This document shows, piece by piece, positions 54,759-64,000 of a DNA stretch of 64,000 nt (position 1 is its first letter; every line of letters starts with the position of its first letter). The stretch lies in contig NZ_JAABOS010000001.1 of the NCBI RefSeq assembly GCF_010078235.1, positions 663,176-727,175 on the forward strand. The letters are read 5' to 3'. This DNA comes from Cognatundibacterium crateris (GTDB lineage Bacteria; Pseudomonadota; Gammaproteobacteria; Burkholderiales; Burkholderiaceae_D). Below the pieces are notes generated by a model. It was not told the DNA's origin. It searched no databases and saw only the letters and a list, made by a program, of their open reading frames with translations. Both the position numbers and the translations under genes were made by a program.

Positions 54759-56120
54759 ATGCAATCCTATTTAAACAGCCCAGAATGGCTGCGTAGCGGT
54801 CTTTTCTGGCGTACCTTTATCATGCTGGCCACCTTGGTCATGACCAGCATGATAGTCTGGTTTGTCAGCTTCCGTAGCCTGGAACGCACCCCGAGAGCAC
54901 AACAATTAAGCTCCCAGATCGTCTCTATCGTCACCATTACGCGTGCTGCCCTCACCCATTCTATTCCCGAAACCCGGCGTGAACTGCTGCTGGATCTGGC
55001 TCACGAAGAAGGGATACGGATAAATCTGGTCAGCGAAAACGATAAGGTTGAAGTGCAGGAAAATACCGCCTTCTTCAGTGAACTGAGTCAAATGCTGCGC
55101 GTCAAGCTCAGCAACTCTACCCGTTTTGCCAAATCCGTTAACGATATCAAGGGTTTCTGGATCAGTTTTGATATCGATGCGGAGCAATACTGGCTCAGGC
55201 TGGATACCGATCGCATAGAACCACCGATGACACTGCCTGTGATCAGTTGGGCCACTGCCTCATTGATATTGACCTTGCTGGGAGCCGCAGTGATTTCCAA
55301 ACTGATCAATGATCCTTTATCTCGGGTCAGTCTGGCTGCGCGCCTGCTGGCACAAGGCAAACAACCAGATCCCTTACCAGAGCTGGGCCCCAAGGAAATC
55401 AGGGAAACCAATGCCAGCTTTAACAGCATGGTCGAAGATCTGGCGCGGATAGAAACAGACCGTACGATTATTCTGGCAGGGATCTCTCATGATCTGCGCA
55501 CGCCATTAGCAAGGATGCAGCTGGAAGTGGAAATGTCCAATCTGGATCAGCATGCCCGCCTCGGCATGCAATCGGATCTGAGCCAGATGGATGCCATCAT
55601 CAATCAATTTCTGGATTACGCCAAACCGCTGGATAGCCATGGTTTCGCCACCATTAATATCAGCGATTTACTGGCGCAGGTGATCTCAGAATATGCCAGG
55701 GTGAATCACTTACAAATCCGTACCGATATCGCGCCGGACCAACTCATGCTCGGCAATGCCACTGAGTTACACCGTATGTTTTCCAACCTGATAGAAAACG
55801 CGAGCCGCTACGGTAAAAATCCAGACAAGATTTCGACCATCATCGAAGTACAATGCAGCCGGAAAACCAAAGGGAAAAAGCAAGGCATATTGATCAGCTT
55901 CCGCGACTATGGTGACGGCGCACCGGTTGATGATATGGTCAGGCTGCTTCGCCCTTTTACCCGTGCTGACGCATCGCGTAGTCAGGCTAACGGCTCCGGT
56001 TTAGGGCTGGCAATTGTCGATCGCATTATCAAGCGCCATCGCGGACGATTACGTATTTATAACCACGAAGACCGTGGTTTTGTCGCCGTGATGATTTTCC
56101 CCGAATACAAGCCTGAATAA
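54759..56120 (+). CDS. envZ: EnvZ-like sensor histidine kinase
   Basis: 453 residues. TM1 about 18-40 and TM2 about 160-182 flank a periplasmic sensor region of about 120 residues; HAMP; phospho-acceptor His in AGISHDLRTPLARMQLEVEM, N box NLIENASRYG and G box GSGLGLAIVDRI. The HDLRTPL phospho-acceptor block is the EnvZ type. Partner of the OmpR-like regulator just upstream. Confidence 0.92.
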   Translation: MQSYLNSPEWLRSGLFWRTFIMLATLVMTSMIVWFVSFRSLERTPRAQQLSSQIVSIVTITRAALTHSIPETRRELLLDLAHEEGIRINLVSENDKVEVQENTAFFSELSQMLRVKLSNSTRFAKSVNDIKGFWISFDIDAEQYWLRLDTDRIEPPMTLPVISWATASLILTLLGAAVISKLINDPLSRVSLAARLLAQGKQPDPLPELGPKEIRETNASFNSMVEDLARIETDRTIILAGISHDLRTPLARMQLEVEMSNLDQHARLGMQSDLSQMDAIINQFLDYAKPLDSHGFATINISDLLAQVISEYARVNHLQIRTDIAPDQLMLGNATELHRMFSNLIENASRYGKNPDKISTIIEVQCSRKTKGKKQGILISFRDYGDGAPVDDMVRLLRPFTRADASRSQANGSGLGLAIVDRIIKRHRGRLRIYNHEDRGFVAVMIFPEYKPE

Positions 56121-56178
56121 GTCAGTTCAGGTCTGTCTTCCCCCTACAAACAGTAGCATTTCAGCCTGTTTGAATAAT

Positions 56179-56209
56179 AAAAAAAACCGGTGGACCTGCC
56201 ACCGGTTTT
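56179..56209. terminator. Bidirectional terminator between envZ and the coiled-coil gene
   Basis: 11-bp stem AAAACCGGTGG / CCACCGGTTTT with a 5-base loop; strong T-run on the minus strand and TTTT on the plus strand. It ends both convergent transcripts. Confidence 0.88.
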
Positions 56210-56251
56210 CACCTATCCCCTGCAATTAACTCTTAGCCCTTCGCTGTTAGC

Positions 56252-59200
56252 TTATTTGGTTTTTACCATGGCCAGCTGTGTCGCTTCAGCTTCAGCAGTC
56301 TGAATGGCATTGTCCTCACGATCAGCGATCTTGTTTTTCTCTGCAGCCCCACCCAGTTGATAGCTCAATTGCAAACCAGTTGCGGTGACCTTCACAGCAT
56401 GATTTTCAGCTTGATCAGCGGCCTGAATGACTGACTGATTGACTGATGAATACTCCGTTTTCACTGGCAACTGTTGTACGCCAGCCGCCTGCTTACCTTC
56501 GACTTTACCGGTTACTTGGCCGGATGCATGTACCACTGGCAGCAACTGAGAGAACCCGGCAGCCCCTATCATCCCTGCACACAACATCAAACCGGCAAGT
56601 ATCGATGGGCGCAGACGCAGGCCAACCGGCGTTGCTGGCTCAGACTGAGTAAAGTCGGTATCCAGCGTGACAGGTGCCGACTCTAATACCTGCTGCACCT
56701 GTTCACGCCATACCACGTGATGTTGACGCTGATCACGCAAGCGCTGTATCAGTGTCTGTGCCAACACCTCTGCAGCCTGGTGTTCATGGGCGAGTTGCTG
56801 CTGCTCTTCCTGCGCTGCTGCCTGCAGTTTTTGCTCTTCATGTGCCCATTGCGCTTGCAAGGCAGTCAATTGCTGACGTTGTTGTTCACGCAAAGCAGCC
56901 AGTCTCTCATTTTGCACAGCCTGCCCTGCCAACAATTCCTGCAAAGACTGCTCTTCTGCGCTCAGCGCCAATTCCTGCTCACGCGCCTGCTCCAATGCCA
57001 GTTTTGCTGCCTGACGCTCTTCTCTCCTGCGCAAAATCAGATCAGCGAACGCAGCTTGTTGCTGCTCTTGCTCCTGTTCCTGTTGCTCCAGTTCCTGCAG
57101 TGCCGCCTGTTCCAATGCAAGTTGATTAGCCAGCTGCGTTGCCAGAGCTTGTTCTTTTTCGCGTCTTGCAGACGCCAGCTCGAGTAATTTCTGCTCAGCC
57201 GCGCAGCGTTCCTGCAACGCTGCGCTGGCTAAATTGTCTTCGGTCAGCGCTGTACTGAGCGCTGCTGCCAGTTGCGCTTCCAGCTCACGTTTCTGCTGCC
57301 CGGCTTGTATGGACTCCTGATGCAACGCCAAACGCTGCTGACTATCCGTTGCCAACTGCTCTTCAATTTGCAGGCGTTCTTGTGCAGCCTGTACCAATGC
57401 TTCTTCTGCCTGCATCTTCGCATCGATGACTTGCAAAGCCTGGTTTTTGAGTGCGATGGTTTGTTGCTCAAGTTGCTGATGTTCAGCCAGCTTCAGTAAT
57501 TCCTGTTGTTCTGCATGAGCACGTTCGGCGGCCAGTTTTTGCAATGCCAGCATTTCTTCTGCTTTCACTTGCGCGAGACGACTGGCTTCCAATTCTGTTT
57601 CTGCATGCAAGGCAGCGAAGCGCGCAGCATCCTGTTCAGCCTCTGCTTTGGCCTGCATCGCAACTGCAGCTTCTTGCTCGGCTTTAGCGCGCTCTTGTGC
57701 TGCCTGCAGATAAGTCTGTTCGGCCTGCTCGGTTGCCACTGCAGCGGCCGCAGCGCTTTGTTCTGCCTGCAGTTTTTCACGTATCAGCACCAAGGTGTTC
57801 GCCTCTGTCGCAGCACGCTGATTTTCTGCATCTAACAGTTTCTGCGTCTCAGCCACACGCGCTTCCAAAGCCTGACTAGCCAGCTTCTGCGCATGCGCAT
57901 GTTGGCTGGATTGCGCAAACAAGGCCTGCTCTGCCAGCAGCTGCGCCTGAGCGGCAGCTTCTGCTTCCTGTGCCAACACCTGACGTTGCGCTGCCAGTTC
58001 GCGGGCTTTTTCTTCTGCTGCCACTGTCGCTTGTTGCAGTGCCAGTTCCTGCTCTTGGAAAGCCAGTTTAGCGGCCAGTTCGATACTCAAAGCCTGCTCA
58101 GTGTGCAGGCGTGCCTGCTCAGCCTGTGCAGAAGCTGCCAACAGTGCTGATTTTTTCTCTAAAGCGGCGGCGGCTTCACGTTTAATCAAGGCTTCTTCGG
58201 CAGATTCTTGTAACCAGCGCTTTTCAGCGGCGTTGACCGTCTCTAAGGCAAGCCGTGCTTCCTGTTCTGCCTGCAGACCTTGCTGCGCCAGGGCTTGCTG
58301 TTCTGCTTCAGCCTGTTGGCGGCTGGCAGCCTCATTCAACAGCGCCTGTTCCGCTTCTTGTTTTTGCTGAAGCGTCACCATCAATGCCTGCTCGGCCTCT
58401 GCACGTTGCTGCTCCAGACTACGTAATTGAATTTCCGCCTGCAGTCGCTGTGCGACCAGATTTGCAGTCAATTGCTGAGCTTCAGCATGGGCGGCCAATT
58501 CCTGATGTAAAGCCTGTTCTGCTGCAAGTGTAGCGGCGGCGGCGGCATGAGCAATACGTTCTGCATCGGCATTGGCCTGGGCAAAACGTTGTGCCAGCTG
58601 CTCTTGTTCCAATTTAGCCTGGGTTGCGGACTGAGCCTGTTGTTCAGCCAACAAACGCGACTCGGTGGTCATTAATAAGGTGGCTTCCTGCTCTACACGT
58701 TGAGCGACAGCTTGCTCCAGCTCTGCCAGACGGCGGTTTTTCTCCTGCACTAACTGGTGCGCCTTGACCTGACTCGCAGCATAGGATTTTGCCTGCTGCT
58801 GCAACGCGACTTCCGCTTCCAGCTTAGCCTGAGCCATAGTCTGCGCTTCAGCTTCAGCAGCAGCACGCTCGGCCGCTGCGCGCGCTTGCGCCTGTTCCGT
58901 CTGAGCGCGGCACTGTGCTGCCGCATTGGCTTGCTGTTCGGCTTGCAGCTTTTCTTTTGCCGCCTGTTCCGCCACTTGTGCTGCAAGCGCAGCCTGCTCT
59001 GCCAGGCGAGCCTGCTCTTCCAGTGCAGCTGCTGCTGCCAGTTGTGACTGGGCCTTTTCCTGTTCCAAACGCTTTGCGCGGCTGGCTGCTCTCACGCGCT
59101 GTTCAGCTGCATTGGCTGCAGTCTGTTCAGCGTTGGCTTTCGCAGCCAGCTCTTCATGTAATTGTTTTTCCTGAGCCAGCTTAAACTCTAAAGCCTCACA

Positions 59201-61717
59201 GATCGCCTGCTCCGCTTGCAAACGTGCATGATGCTCGATCTTTTCCGCTTCTTCAAGGCGGGCTTTTTCGGCCAATTCAGCGGCTAACAGCTGTTCTGCA
59301 TGCAGTTTTTCCTGTACCAGTGTCAGCGCTTTTTTTTCCGCTTCTGCGCGCAAACGCAAAGTTTTTCCCAATTGCTCGGCTTGCTGAACTTTTTCTTTTG
59401 CATCCTGCGCAGCCTGCTTTTGTAAGTCTGCATGTTCCTGGATTTTGATCAAGCGCTGCTGCTCGGCTTCTATCATGGCCTGGCGCGCCAGACGTGCTTC
59501 CTGCTCTTGCTGCTGACGTGCCTGCAATACCGCAACATGCTCACGATCAGCGCAGGCGCGGGCGATGATTTCTTCTGCGGTCAGCTTTTCGGCCTCTAAT
59601 TTTTCTTGTGCGAGGTTGGCGGCTTGCTGCTCTGCTTTACTGCGAATTTGTTCTGCTTTGGTCAGTTCAGCAGCCTGTTGCTGCTGCAGAGCTGCAAATT
59701 GCGCAGCCTGTTGCTGCATCTCTTTTTGCTTTTCGGCTTCAATCAAAGCCTGTTGCTGTACCAGTGCCTGTTCTTCTGAAGCCTGGCGTGCAGCACGTTC
59801 TGCTGCTTCACGCGCCGCAGCAGCAGCTTTCGCCTGCTCCTCCGCAAAACGGGCCGCCTCAGCCTGTTCACGTGCAGCCTGTTCCAGTGCCAGTTTTTCT
59901 TCTGCCGCTGCTAACATCGCCTGTACCGCCACTGCGCGACGACGTTCTGCATCCAGTTTTTCATCCAGCAATGCCATCGCTTTCGCCTCATCGTTTGCCA
60001 ACTGTTCCTGAACACGCAGCAGTTCATCTGCGTCGCGGGTTTTCTTTGCCATCATTTCTGCGCGGCGTTGCTGCAATTCCGCCTGTTTCATCGCTTTTTC
60101 CAACGCAATGCGTTCAGCGATCATTTCGCTTTCCTGCGCTAAACTGGCAGCCCGCGCTACTTCTTCCTGCATGCGTAACAGCTCGATATGTTCGCGCTCA
60201 GTCTGTGAACGCGCATGCGCTTGCTGGGTTTTGCTACGTTCTGCCTGTAATTTTTCCTCCAGCGCTAGTGCTGCCTTTTGCTCAGCGTCTGCACGCAGCT
60301 GTTCTGCTTGCAGCAACTCAGCGGTTTTTTGTGCTTTTAATTCTGACGCAGCCTGAGCCCGCTTCAGCAGCTCAGCCTGGAAGGCGGATGCACTCAGCGC
60401 CTGTTGCTCAGCATCTGCTTGTTCACGCGCCAGTTGTACGGCCTGGCGCTCTATCTCTATGCGCTCTTTGGCCAGCTCTGCGGCACGCTGCTCCTCCGCC
60501 GCACGTTGCTGTGCCAGCGCAGTCGCTTCCTGCTCGGCGATACGGCGCAATCTTGCTTCTTCGGTTGCTGCCGCCTCTGCTGCCAGGCGTTCACGCGCCT
60601 GGGCATCCGCTTGCTGTTCGTTTTCGATACGGGACAATGCTGTGCTCTGCAACTCGCGTTCAGCACGGATACGGGATTCCGTGACCTGACGGATTCTTTC
60701 TTCTGCATCTTTACGTGCCTGCGCGGTCGCGACGGCCATTAACTCAGCCTGCTCACGCTTTTGTGCTGCTGCGCGCAAGTCCTGTTCGGCCTGCATACGC
60801 ATCTGAATCGCTTCCGCAGCACGTTGCTCGGACTCCATGCGAGCCTGCGCCATGGCCTCCTGTTCTTGTTCTATATGCAGACGTGCCATCGCATCTTCAC
60901 GTGCGCGTATCTCCATCGGCGCACGGTTAATGGCAACTTCTAAGGCTTTTGCCTCGGCTTGCTCACGCTCTTTACTCGCCTGCAAAGCTTCATTGCGTAC
61001 CTTGGCCAGCATTTCAGCATGTTGACGGGCTTCGCGATCAAGCTTCTCACGCTCACGAGCAAGTTCAACAATTTTTGCATCGGCTAATGCACGTTCACTG
61101 GCTTGTTGACGGGCGCTTTCTGATGCAGCAAAACGCTCAGCCGCGAAACTTTTAGCAACTTCTGTTTGTTCGGCGAGACGACTGGCTTCAGCATGGGCCT
61201 TGCTGCTTAAATCCGCTTCTGTCTTCCATTTTTGCTCGGCGCGCTGACGTGCTTCACGCTCCAGACGCTGGCGCAATTCGGACTGCTGACGGGCACGATG
61301 CTCCATCTCAGCACGTTGCTGCAATTCACGCGACTCCATCTCGTGAGCCGCAGCACGAGCGACGCTGGCTGCCTGCGATTCTTTCTCAGCGATGAGCCTG
61401 GCCTGGCTCTGTTTCGCAGCTTCTTCTTCCAGTTTCAGTTTAGCTTGCGCTAATTCTGCTGCTTCCGATTCAGCCTGGGCCCGGGTTTGCGCTAATTCAC
61501 GTGCGGCTTCTTCCGCTTTCAAACGGGTTTCCGTCGCGACGGTGGCACGGGCTTCGGCTTCTACCCGCGCTATCGCTTCACGAATTCCTTTTACATCAAT
61601 GCGAGAGTTAGACTCCAGTACATCAGGCGAAGACAACAAATCCTCCTTGCTATCGTCAAGGCGATCAAGGGAGTAAGCTCCCAAAGAAAATTTGTTTAAC
61701 AGTGACTGGTTATCCAT
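56252..61717 (-). CDS. Giant tail-anchored coiled-coil protein, function unknown
   Basis: 1821 residues. About 1-50 is non-repetitive (MDNQSLLNKFSLGAYSLDRL). About 50-1680 is almost wholly Ala/Glu/Gln/Leu/Arg coiled coil with a 14-residue (two-heptad) quasi-repeat of the kind A-x-x-LA-x-ER-x-x-AEQQ; a clear run of it is ATALAQQRAAEEQR, AAELAKERIEIERQ, AVQLAREQADAEQQ. About 1704-1730 is one hydrophobic segment preceded by GLRLRP, so positive-inside reasoning puts the coil in the cytoplasm and the last ~90 residues outside. If continuous, the rod would be roughly 240 nm. AGGAG lies 6 bases before the ATG. I do not recognise the family. It stands alone between envZ and upp. Confidence 0.9.
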   Translation of the reverse strand: MDNQSLLNKFSLGAYSLDRLDDSKEDLLSSPDVLESNSRIDVKGIREAIARVEAEARATVATETRLKAEEAARELAQTRAQAESEAAELAQAKLKLEEEAAKQSQARLIAEKESQAASVARAAAHEMESRELQQRAEMEHRARQQSELRQRLEREARQRAEQKWKTEADLSSKAHAEASRLAEQTEVAKSFAAERFAASESARQQASERALADAKIVELAREREKLDREARQHAEMLAKVRNEALQASKEREQAEAKALEVAINRAPMEIRAREDAMARLHIEQEQEAMAQARMESEQRAAEAIQMRMQAEQDLRAAAQKREQAELMAVATAQARKDAEERIRQVTESRIRAERELQSTALSRIENEQQADAQARERLAAEAAATEEARLRRIAEQEATALAQQRAAEEQRAAELAKERIEIERQAVQLAREQADAEQQALSASAFQAELLKRAQAASELKAQKTAELLQAEQLRADAEQKAALALEEKLQAERSKTQQAHARSQTEREHIELLRMQEEVARAASLAQESEMIAERIALEKAMKQAELQQRRAEMMAKKTRDADELLRVQEQLANDEAKAMALLDEKLDAERRRAVAVQAMLAAAEEKLALEQAAREQAEAARFAEEQAKAAAAAREAAERAARQASEEQALVQQQALIEAEKQKEMQQQAAQFAALQQQQAAELTKAEQIRSKAEQQAANLAQEKLEAEKLTAEEIIARACADREHVAVLQARQQQEQEARLARQAMIEAEQQRLIKIQEHADLQKQAAQDAKEKVQQAEQLGKTLRLRAEAEKKALTLVQEKLHAEQLLAAELAEKARLEEAEKIEHHARLQAEQAICEALEFKLAQEKQLHEELAAKANAEQTAANAAEQRVRAASRAKRLEQEKAQSQLAAAAALEEQARLAEQAALAAQVAEQAAKEKLQAEQQANAAAQCRAQTEQAQARAAAERAAAEAEAQTMAQAKLEAEVALQQQAKSYAASQVKAHQLVQEKNRRLAELEQAVAQRVEQEATLLMTTESRLLAEQQAQSATQAKLEQEQLAQRFAQANADAERIAHAAAAATLAAEQALHQELAAHAEAQQLTANLVAQRLQAEIQLRSLEQQRAEAEQALMVTLQQKQEAEQALLNEAASRQQAEAEQQALAQQGLQAEQEARLALETVNAAEKRWLQESAEEALIKREAAAALEKKSALLAASAQAEQARLHTEQALSIELAAKLAFQEQELALQQATVAAEEKARELAAQRQVLAQEAEAAAQAQLLAEQALFAQSSQHAHAQKLASQALEARVAETQKLLDAENQRAATEANTLVLIREKLQAEQSAAAAAVATEQAEQTYLQAAQERAKAEQEAAVAMQAKAEAEQDAARFAALHAETELEASRLAQVKAEEMLALQKLAAERAHAEQQELLKLAEHQQLEQQTIALKNQALQVIDAKMQAEEALVQAAQERLQIEEQLATDSQQRLALHQESIQAGQQKRELEAQLAAALSTALTEDNLASAALQERCAAEQKLLELASARREKEQALATQLANQLALEQAALQELEQQEQEQEQQQAAFADLILRRREERQAAKLALEQAREQELALSAEEQSLQELLAGQAVQNERLAALREQQRQQLTALQAQWAHEEQKLQAAAQEEQQQLAHEHQAAEVLAQTLIQRLRDQRQHHVVWREQVQQVLESAPVTLDTDFTQSEPATPVGLRLRPSILAGLMLCAGMIGAAGFSQLLPVVHASGQVTGKVEGKQAAGVQQLPVKTEYSSVNQSVIQAADQAENHAVKVTATGLQLSYQLGGAAEKNKIADREDNAIQTAEAEATQLAMVKTK

Positions 61718-61939
61718 GCTTCGCTCCTGAATATATCCTTGTCTCTCCGCATCACCGGCCCGTGCGCGTGAAACCTCATATCAGAATTATCGGCGATGCA
61801 AAAATAAACAATCCTTGGAGTAAAGCGGGAAAAGCCCCTTATTTCCAGATTGTTGCATCCAATTTCTGCTCTGGCTCTCCCATAAAGCCTTACAGCAACG
61901 TAAAATAGCGGTCACACCAAAATTAGCAGGAGAATCATC

Positions 61940-62572
61940 TTGAATGAATTAGTCACAGAAATTAAGCATCCATTAGTTCAGCACAAGCTGTCCCTGATGC
62001 GCAGTAAAGATACGCCTACAGATAATTTCCGCCGTCTGTTACGTGAGATCAGCCAGATGCTGGCATATGAAGTGACGCGTGACCTGCCGATCGGATTCAC
62101 TAAGATCGAAACACCAATCGAAACTATTGATGCACCAACCATTAGCGGCAAAAAACTGTGCGTTATTTCCGTTCTGCGTGCCGGCAATGGAATTCTGGAT
62201 GGCATGCTGGATTTGTTGCCAAATGCACGTGTGGGTCATATCGGTCTGTACCGCGATCCAGAAACCCTGGAACCGGTTGAGTATTACTACAAAGTGCCGG
62301 AAGATATCGCTGACCGCCTGGTCATCGTGGTTGATCCTATGCTGGCAACGGGTAACTCCGCCGCTGCAGCGATAGAAAGACTGAAACTGGGTGGCGCAAA
62401 AACCATTAAGTTCGTTTGCCTGTTAGCTGCACCGGAAGGCATCCAGGTCATGCAAAAGGCACATCCTGATGTACCGGTGATTACCGCATCCATCGATAAA
62501 TGCCTGAATGAACATGGCTACATCGTGCCTGGACTCGGTGATGCCGGTGACCGCTTATTCGGCACCAAATAA
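61940..62572 (+). CDS. upp: Uracil phosphoribosyltransferase
   Basis: Salvages uracil to UMP. 210 residues. N-terminal [23 protein letters not shown] loop [19 protein letters not shown] and C-terminal [14 protein letters not shown] are diagnostic. The start is TTG at 61940, supported by AGGAG seven bases upstream and by the position of the conserved N-terminus; no ATG is available in frame. Confidence 0.96.
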   Translation: MNELVTEIKHPLVQHKLSLMRSKDTPTDNFRRLLREISQMLAYEVTRDLPIGFTKIETPIETIDAPTISGKKLCVISVLRAGNGILDGMLDLLPNARVGHIGLYRDPETLEPVEYYYKVPEDIADRLVIVVDPMLATGNSAAAAIERLKLGGAKTIKFVCLLAAPEGIQVMQKAHPDVPVITASIDKCLNEHGYIVPGLGDAGDRLFGTK

Positions 62573-62584
62573 TCCCTGTCATTC

Positions 62585-62609
62585 AAGCCCCGCCAGCCGG
62601 GGCTTTTTT
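62585..62609 (+). terminator. upp terminator
   Basis: 8-bp stem AAGCCCCG / CGGGGCTT with a 5-base loop, running into TTTTTT, 13 bases after the upp stop. Confidence 0.92.
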
Positions 62610-62621
62610 ACGCACTCTATC

Positions 62622-63788
62622 ATGTCAAAATTTCAATTCTCTCCCAGTGACTCGAAATTTCCAGGTGAGGTCACCACCATCTTTTCCGTCATGTCCAAAC
62701 TGGCGCAACAGCATCAGGCCATCAATCTGGGGCAAGGCTTTCCTGACTTTGACTGCGATCCCACCCTGATAGAGCGCGTCACTACTGCCATGCAGGCCGG
62801 GATCAATCAATACCCTCCTATGCCTGGACTGCCAACACTCAGAAATGCGATCGCAGACAAGATCCGCATAGCGTATGACAGTGTCTATGATGCAGAGTCC
62901 GAAATCACAGTGACGGCCGGAGCGACGCAGGCCCTGCTGACGGCCATCCTGACTTTCGTGCATGCAGGCGACGAAGTCATCATCATAGAGCCTGCTTACG
63001 ACAGTTATCTGCCCTCCATCCATTTGGCTGGCGGCATCGCAAAGCCGGTACAAATGAAGTTAGATGGCAATCGTTACTTCATACCCTGGGATAAAGTCAA
63101 ACAGTCCATCACTCCAAGAACCCGGATGCTGATCCTGAATTCACCGCATAATCCAACCGGAACTGTATTGACTCAGAATGACATCCAGGCACTCAAGGAC
63201 TGCGTCAGAGATAGCCGCATCCTGATTTTGTCTGATGAAGTGTATGAACACATTATTTTCGATGGTCAGATCCATGCTTCGATGGCGAGCGACCCTGAGC
63301 TGAAAGCACGTAGTCTGATCGTGTCCAGCTTTGGCAAAACCTTCCATGTCACGGGCTGGAAAGTCGGCTACATCGCGGCACCTAAGATGCTGAGCACAGA
63401 GTTTCGCAAAGTCCATCAATACAATGTTTTTACCGTCAACTCCCCTATGCAGGCCGCATTAGCCGAACATATGTCGCACTCGCGGCAACATTGGGAGTTA
63501 CCTGCGTTTTACCAGGAAAAGCGCGATTATTTTCGCGATGGATTACAGCAATCCCGTTTTGAGTTACTTCCTTGTCATGGCACTTATTTCCAAAGCGTAC
63601 GTTATCTGAATATTTCAGACTTACCTGAAAGAGAATTTGCTGAGTGGATGACCAGAGAGGCCGGTGTCGCCTGCATACCAATGAGCGCCTTTTATCAACA
63701 GCAGCCAGACTCTGGCGTTGTACGTTTCTGCTTTGCGAAACGTCAACGTACGCTGGAACAGGCACTGCAACGCCTCCAGGCGCTGTAA
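62622..63788 (+). CDS. YbdL-type methionine/aromatic aminotransferase (PLP, class I/II)
   Basis: About 388 residues from ATG 62622. Close to E. coli YbdL: AINLGQGFPDFDCD, NQYPPMPGLPTLRNAI, TVTAGATQALLTAI, NSPHNPTGTV, SDEVYEHIIF, and the PLP-lysine motif SSFGKTFHVTGWKVGY, with Lys binding PLP. YbdL transaminates methionine preferentially; the same is likely here. The start directly follows the upp terminator, so it has its own promoter. An open frame continues 38 codons upstream into upp but is not used. Confidence 0.93.
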   Translation: MSKFQFSPSDSKFPGEVTTIFSVMSKLAQQHQAINLGQGFPDFDCDPTLIERVTTAMQAGINQYPPMPGLPTLRNAIADKIRIAYDSVYDAESEITVTAGATQALLTAILTFVHAGDEVIIIEPAYDSYLPSIHLAGGIAKPVQMKLDGNRYFIPWDKVKQSITPRTRMLILNSPHNPTGTVLTQNDIQALKDCVRDSRILILSDEVYEHIIFDGQIHASMASDPELKARSLIVSSFGKTFHVTGWKVGYIAAPKMLSTEFRKVHQYNVFTVNSPMQAALAEHMSHSRQHWELPAFYQEKRDYFRDGLQQSRFELLPCHGTYFQSVRYLNISDLPEREFAEWMTREAGVACIPMSAFYQQQPDSGVVRFCFAKRQRTLEQALQRLQAL

Positions 63789-63814
63789 TCAATACGATTA
63801 ACTACAGATACAGC

Positions 63815-63850
63815 AAAGGGAGAATGCGCGAGCGTTCTCCCTTTGTTTTT
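63815..63850 (+). terminator. Terminator of the aminotransferase gene
   Basis: 10-bp stem AAAGGGAGAA / TTCTCCCTTT followed by GTTTTT, 27 bases after the stop. Beyond it (63851-64000) are GGTTTCT repeats and an AAGCAA-rich stretch, with no gene. Confidence 0.9.
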
Positions 63851-64000
63851 GGTTTCTGGTTTCTGGTTTATGTTTTTTGCTCTTTGACTTTTAGCTGCCC
63901 GCCGTCATGTGCAGTCTGGATACAGCCCTTCAAAGCCCAATCCTCAGACCTAAAAGCAAAGCGCAGAGCACATGAAGCAAAAGCAAAAGCAAATCACAAA

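Noticed and set aside
59608..60684. 358-codon open frame on the plus strand within the coiled-coil gene
   Set aside because: It runs opposite the highly repetitive coiled-coil gene, is Pro/Val/Leu/His-rich as expected for a complement of GCA/CAG/GAA codons, and has no ribosome site or recognisable motifs.
63851..64000. GGTTTCT and AAGCAA simple repeats at the window end as a mobile or CRISPR-like array
   Set aside because: Units are only 6-7 bases, imperfect and without spacers; they look like simple low-complexity sequence.

Overview
The window is chromosomal DNA of a betaproteobacterium, most likely Burkholderiales close to the Oxalobacteraceae (Undibacterium/Herminiimonas-like). This is inferred from protein similarity to remembered families and from familiar betaproteobacterial neighbourhoods (smpB divergent from ratA-rnfH, guaB/guaA together, prfB-lysS, ~550-residue MHS-type transporters). 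Nearly all of it is ordinary, densely coded core genome. I see no prophage, CRISPR array or replication origin.

Layout. 1-60 is the edge of a tRNA-Pro(GGG) gene. 306-1940 is a chemoreceptor. 2203-5874 pairs an HDAC-like deacetylase with a PatZ-like NDP-forming acyl-CoA synthetase/GNAT fusion. 5943-9987 is a three-gene MBOAT/SGNH/SGNH O-acylation operon. 10209-20011 carries a hydroxyacid dehydrogenase, an RNase HI-like protein, a YgiQ radical SAM protein, a small CxxC protein, prfB with its programmed frameshift, lysS, an ABC exporter and a cupin protein. 20061-24839 carries a renalase-like flavoprotein, a 190-bp MITE-like element, a CBS-pair protein and metY with a hydrolase and a LysE-type exporter. 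24910-27750 is a putative sulfation module: APS kinase, DHH phosphoesterase, sulfotransferase. A second chemoreceptor and a GNAT protein follow. 30548-38101 is a seven-gene lipid or acyl-CoA catabolism run, divergent from an MHS transporter. 40241-42868 is ldcA-tadA-queD-queE.

43000-46900 is the only clearly accessory stretch: a Fic protein, a decayed IS5-family element, and soxR divergent from a flavodoxin-fold reductase across a textbook SoxR promoter. 47169-51301 is guaB, a GAF/degenerate-GGDEF protein, and guaA. 51411-53264 holds a DUF4124 protein, ratA-rnfH and smpB. 53966-56120 is an OmpR/EnvZ pair. 56252-61717 encodes an 1821-residue coiled-coil protein with one C-terminal membrane segment. 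upp and a YbdL-type aminotransferase close the window.

The observations I find most worth a second look are the giant tail-anchored coiled-coil protein, the degenerate GGDEF protein with an intact I-site inside the GMP synthesis operon, the APS kinase/DHH/sulfotransferase module, a 16-bp direct-repeat element shared (15/16) by the ompR and MHS transporter upstream regions, and the MITE-like element with TA flanks.
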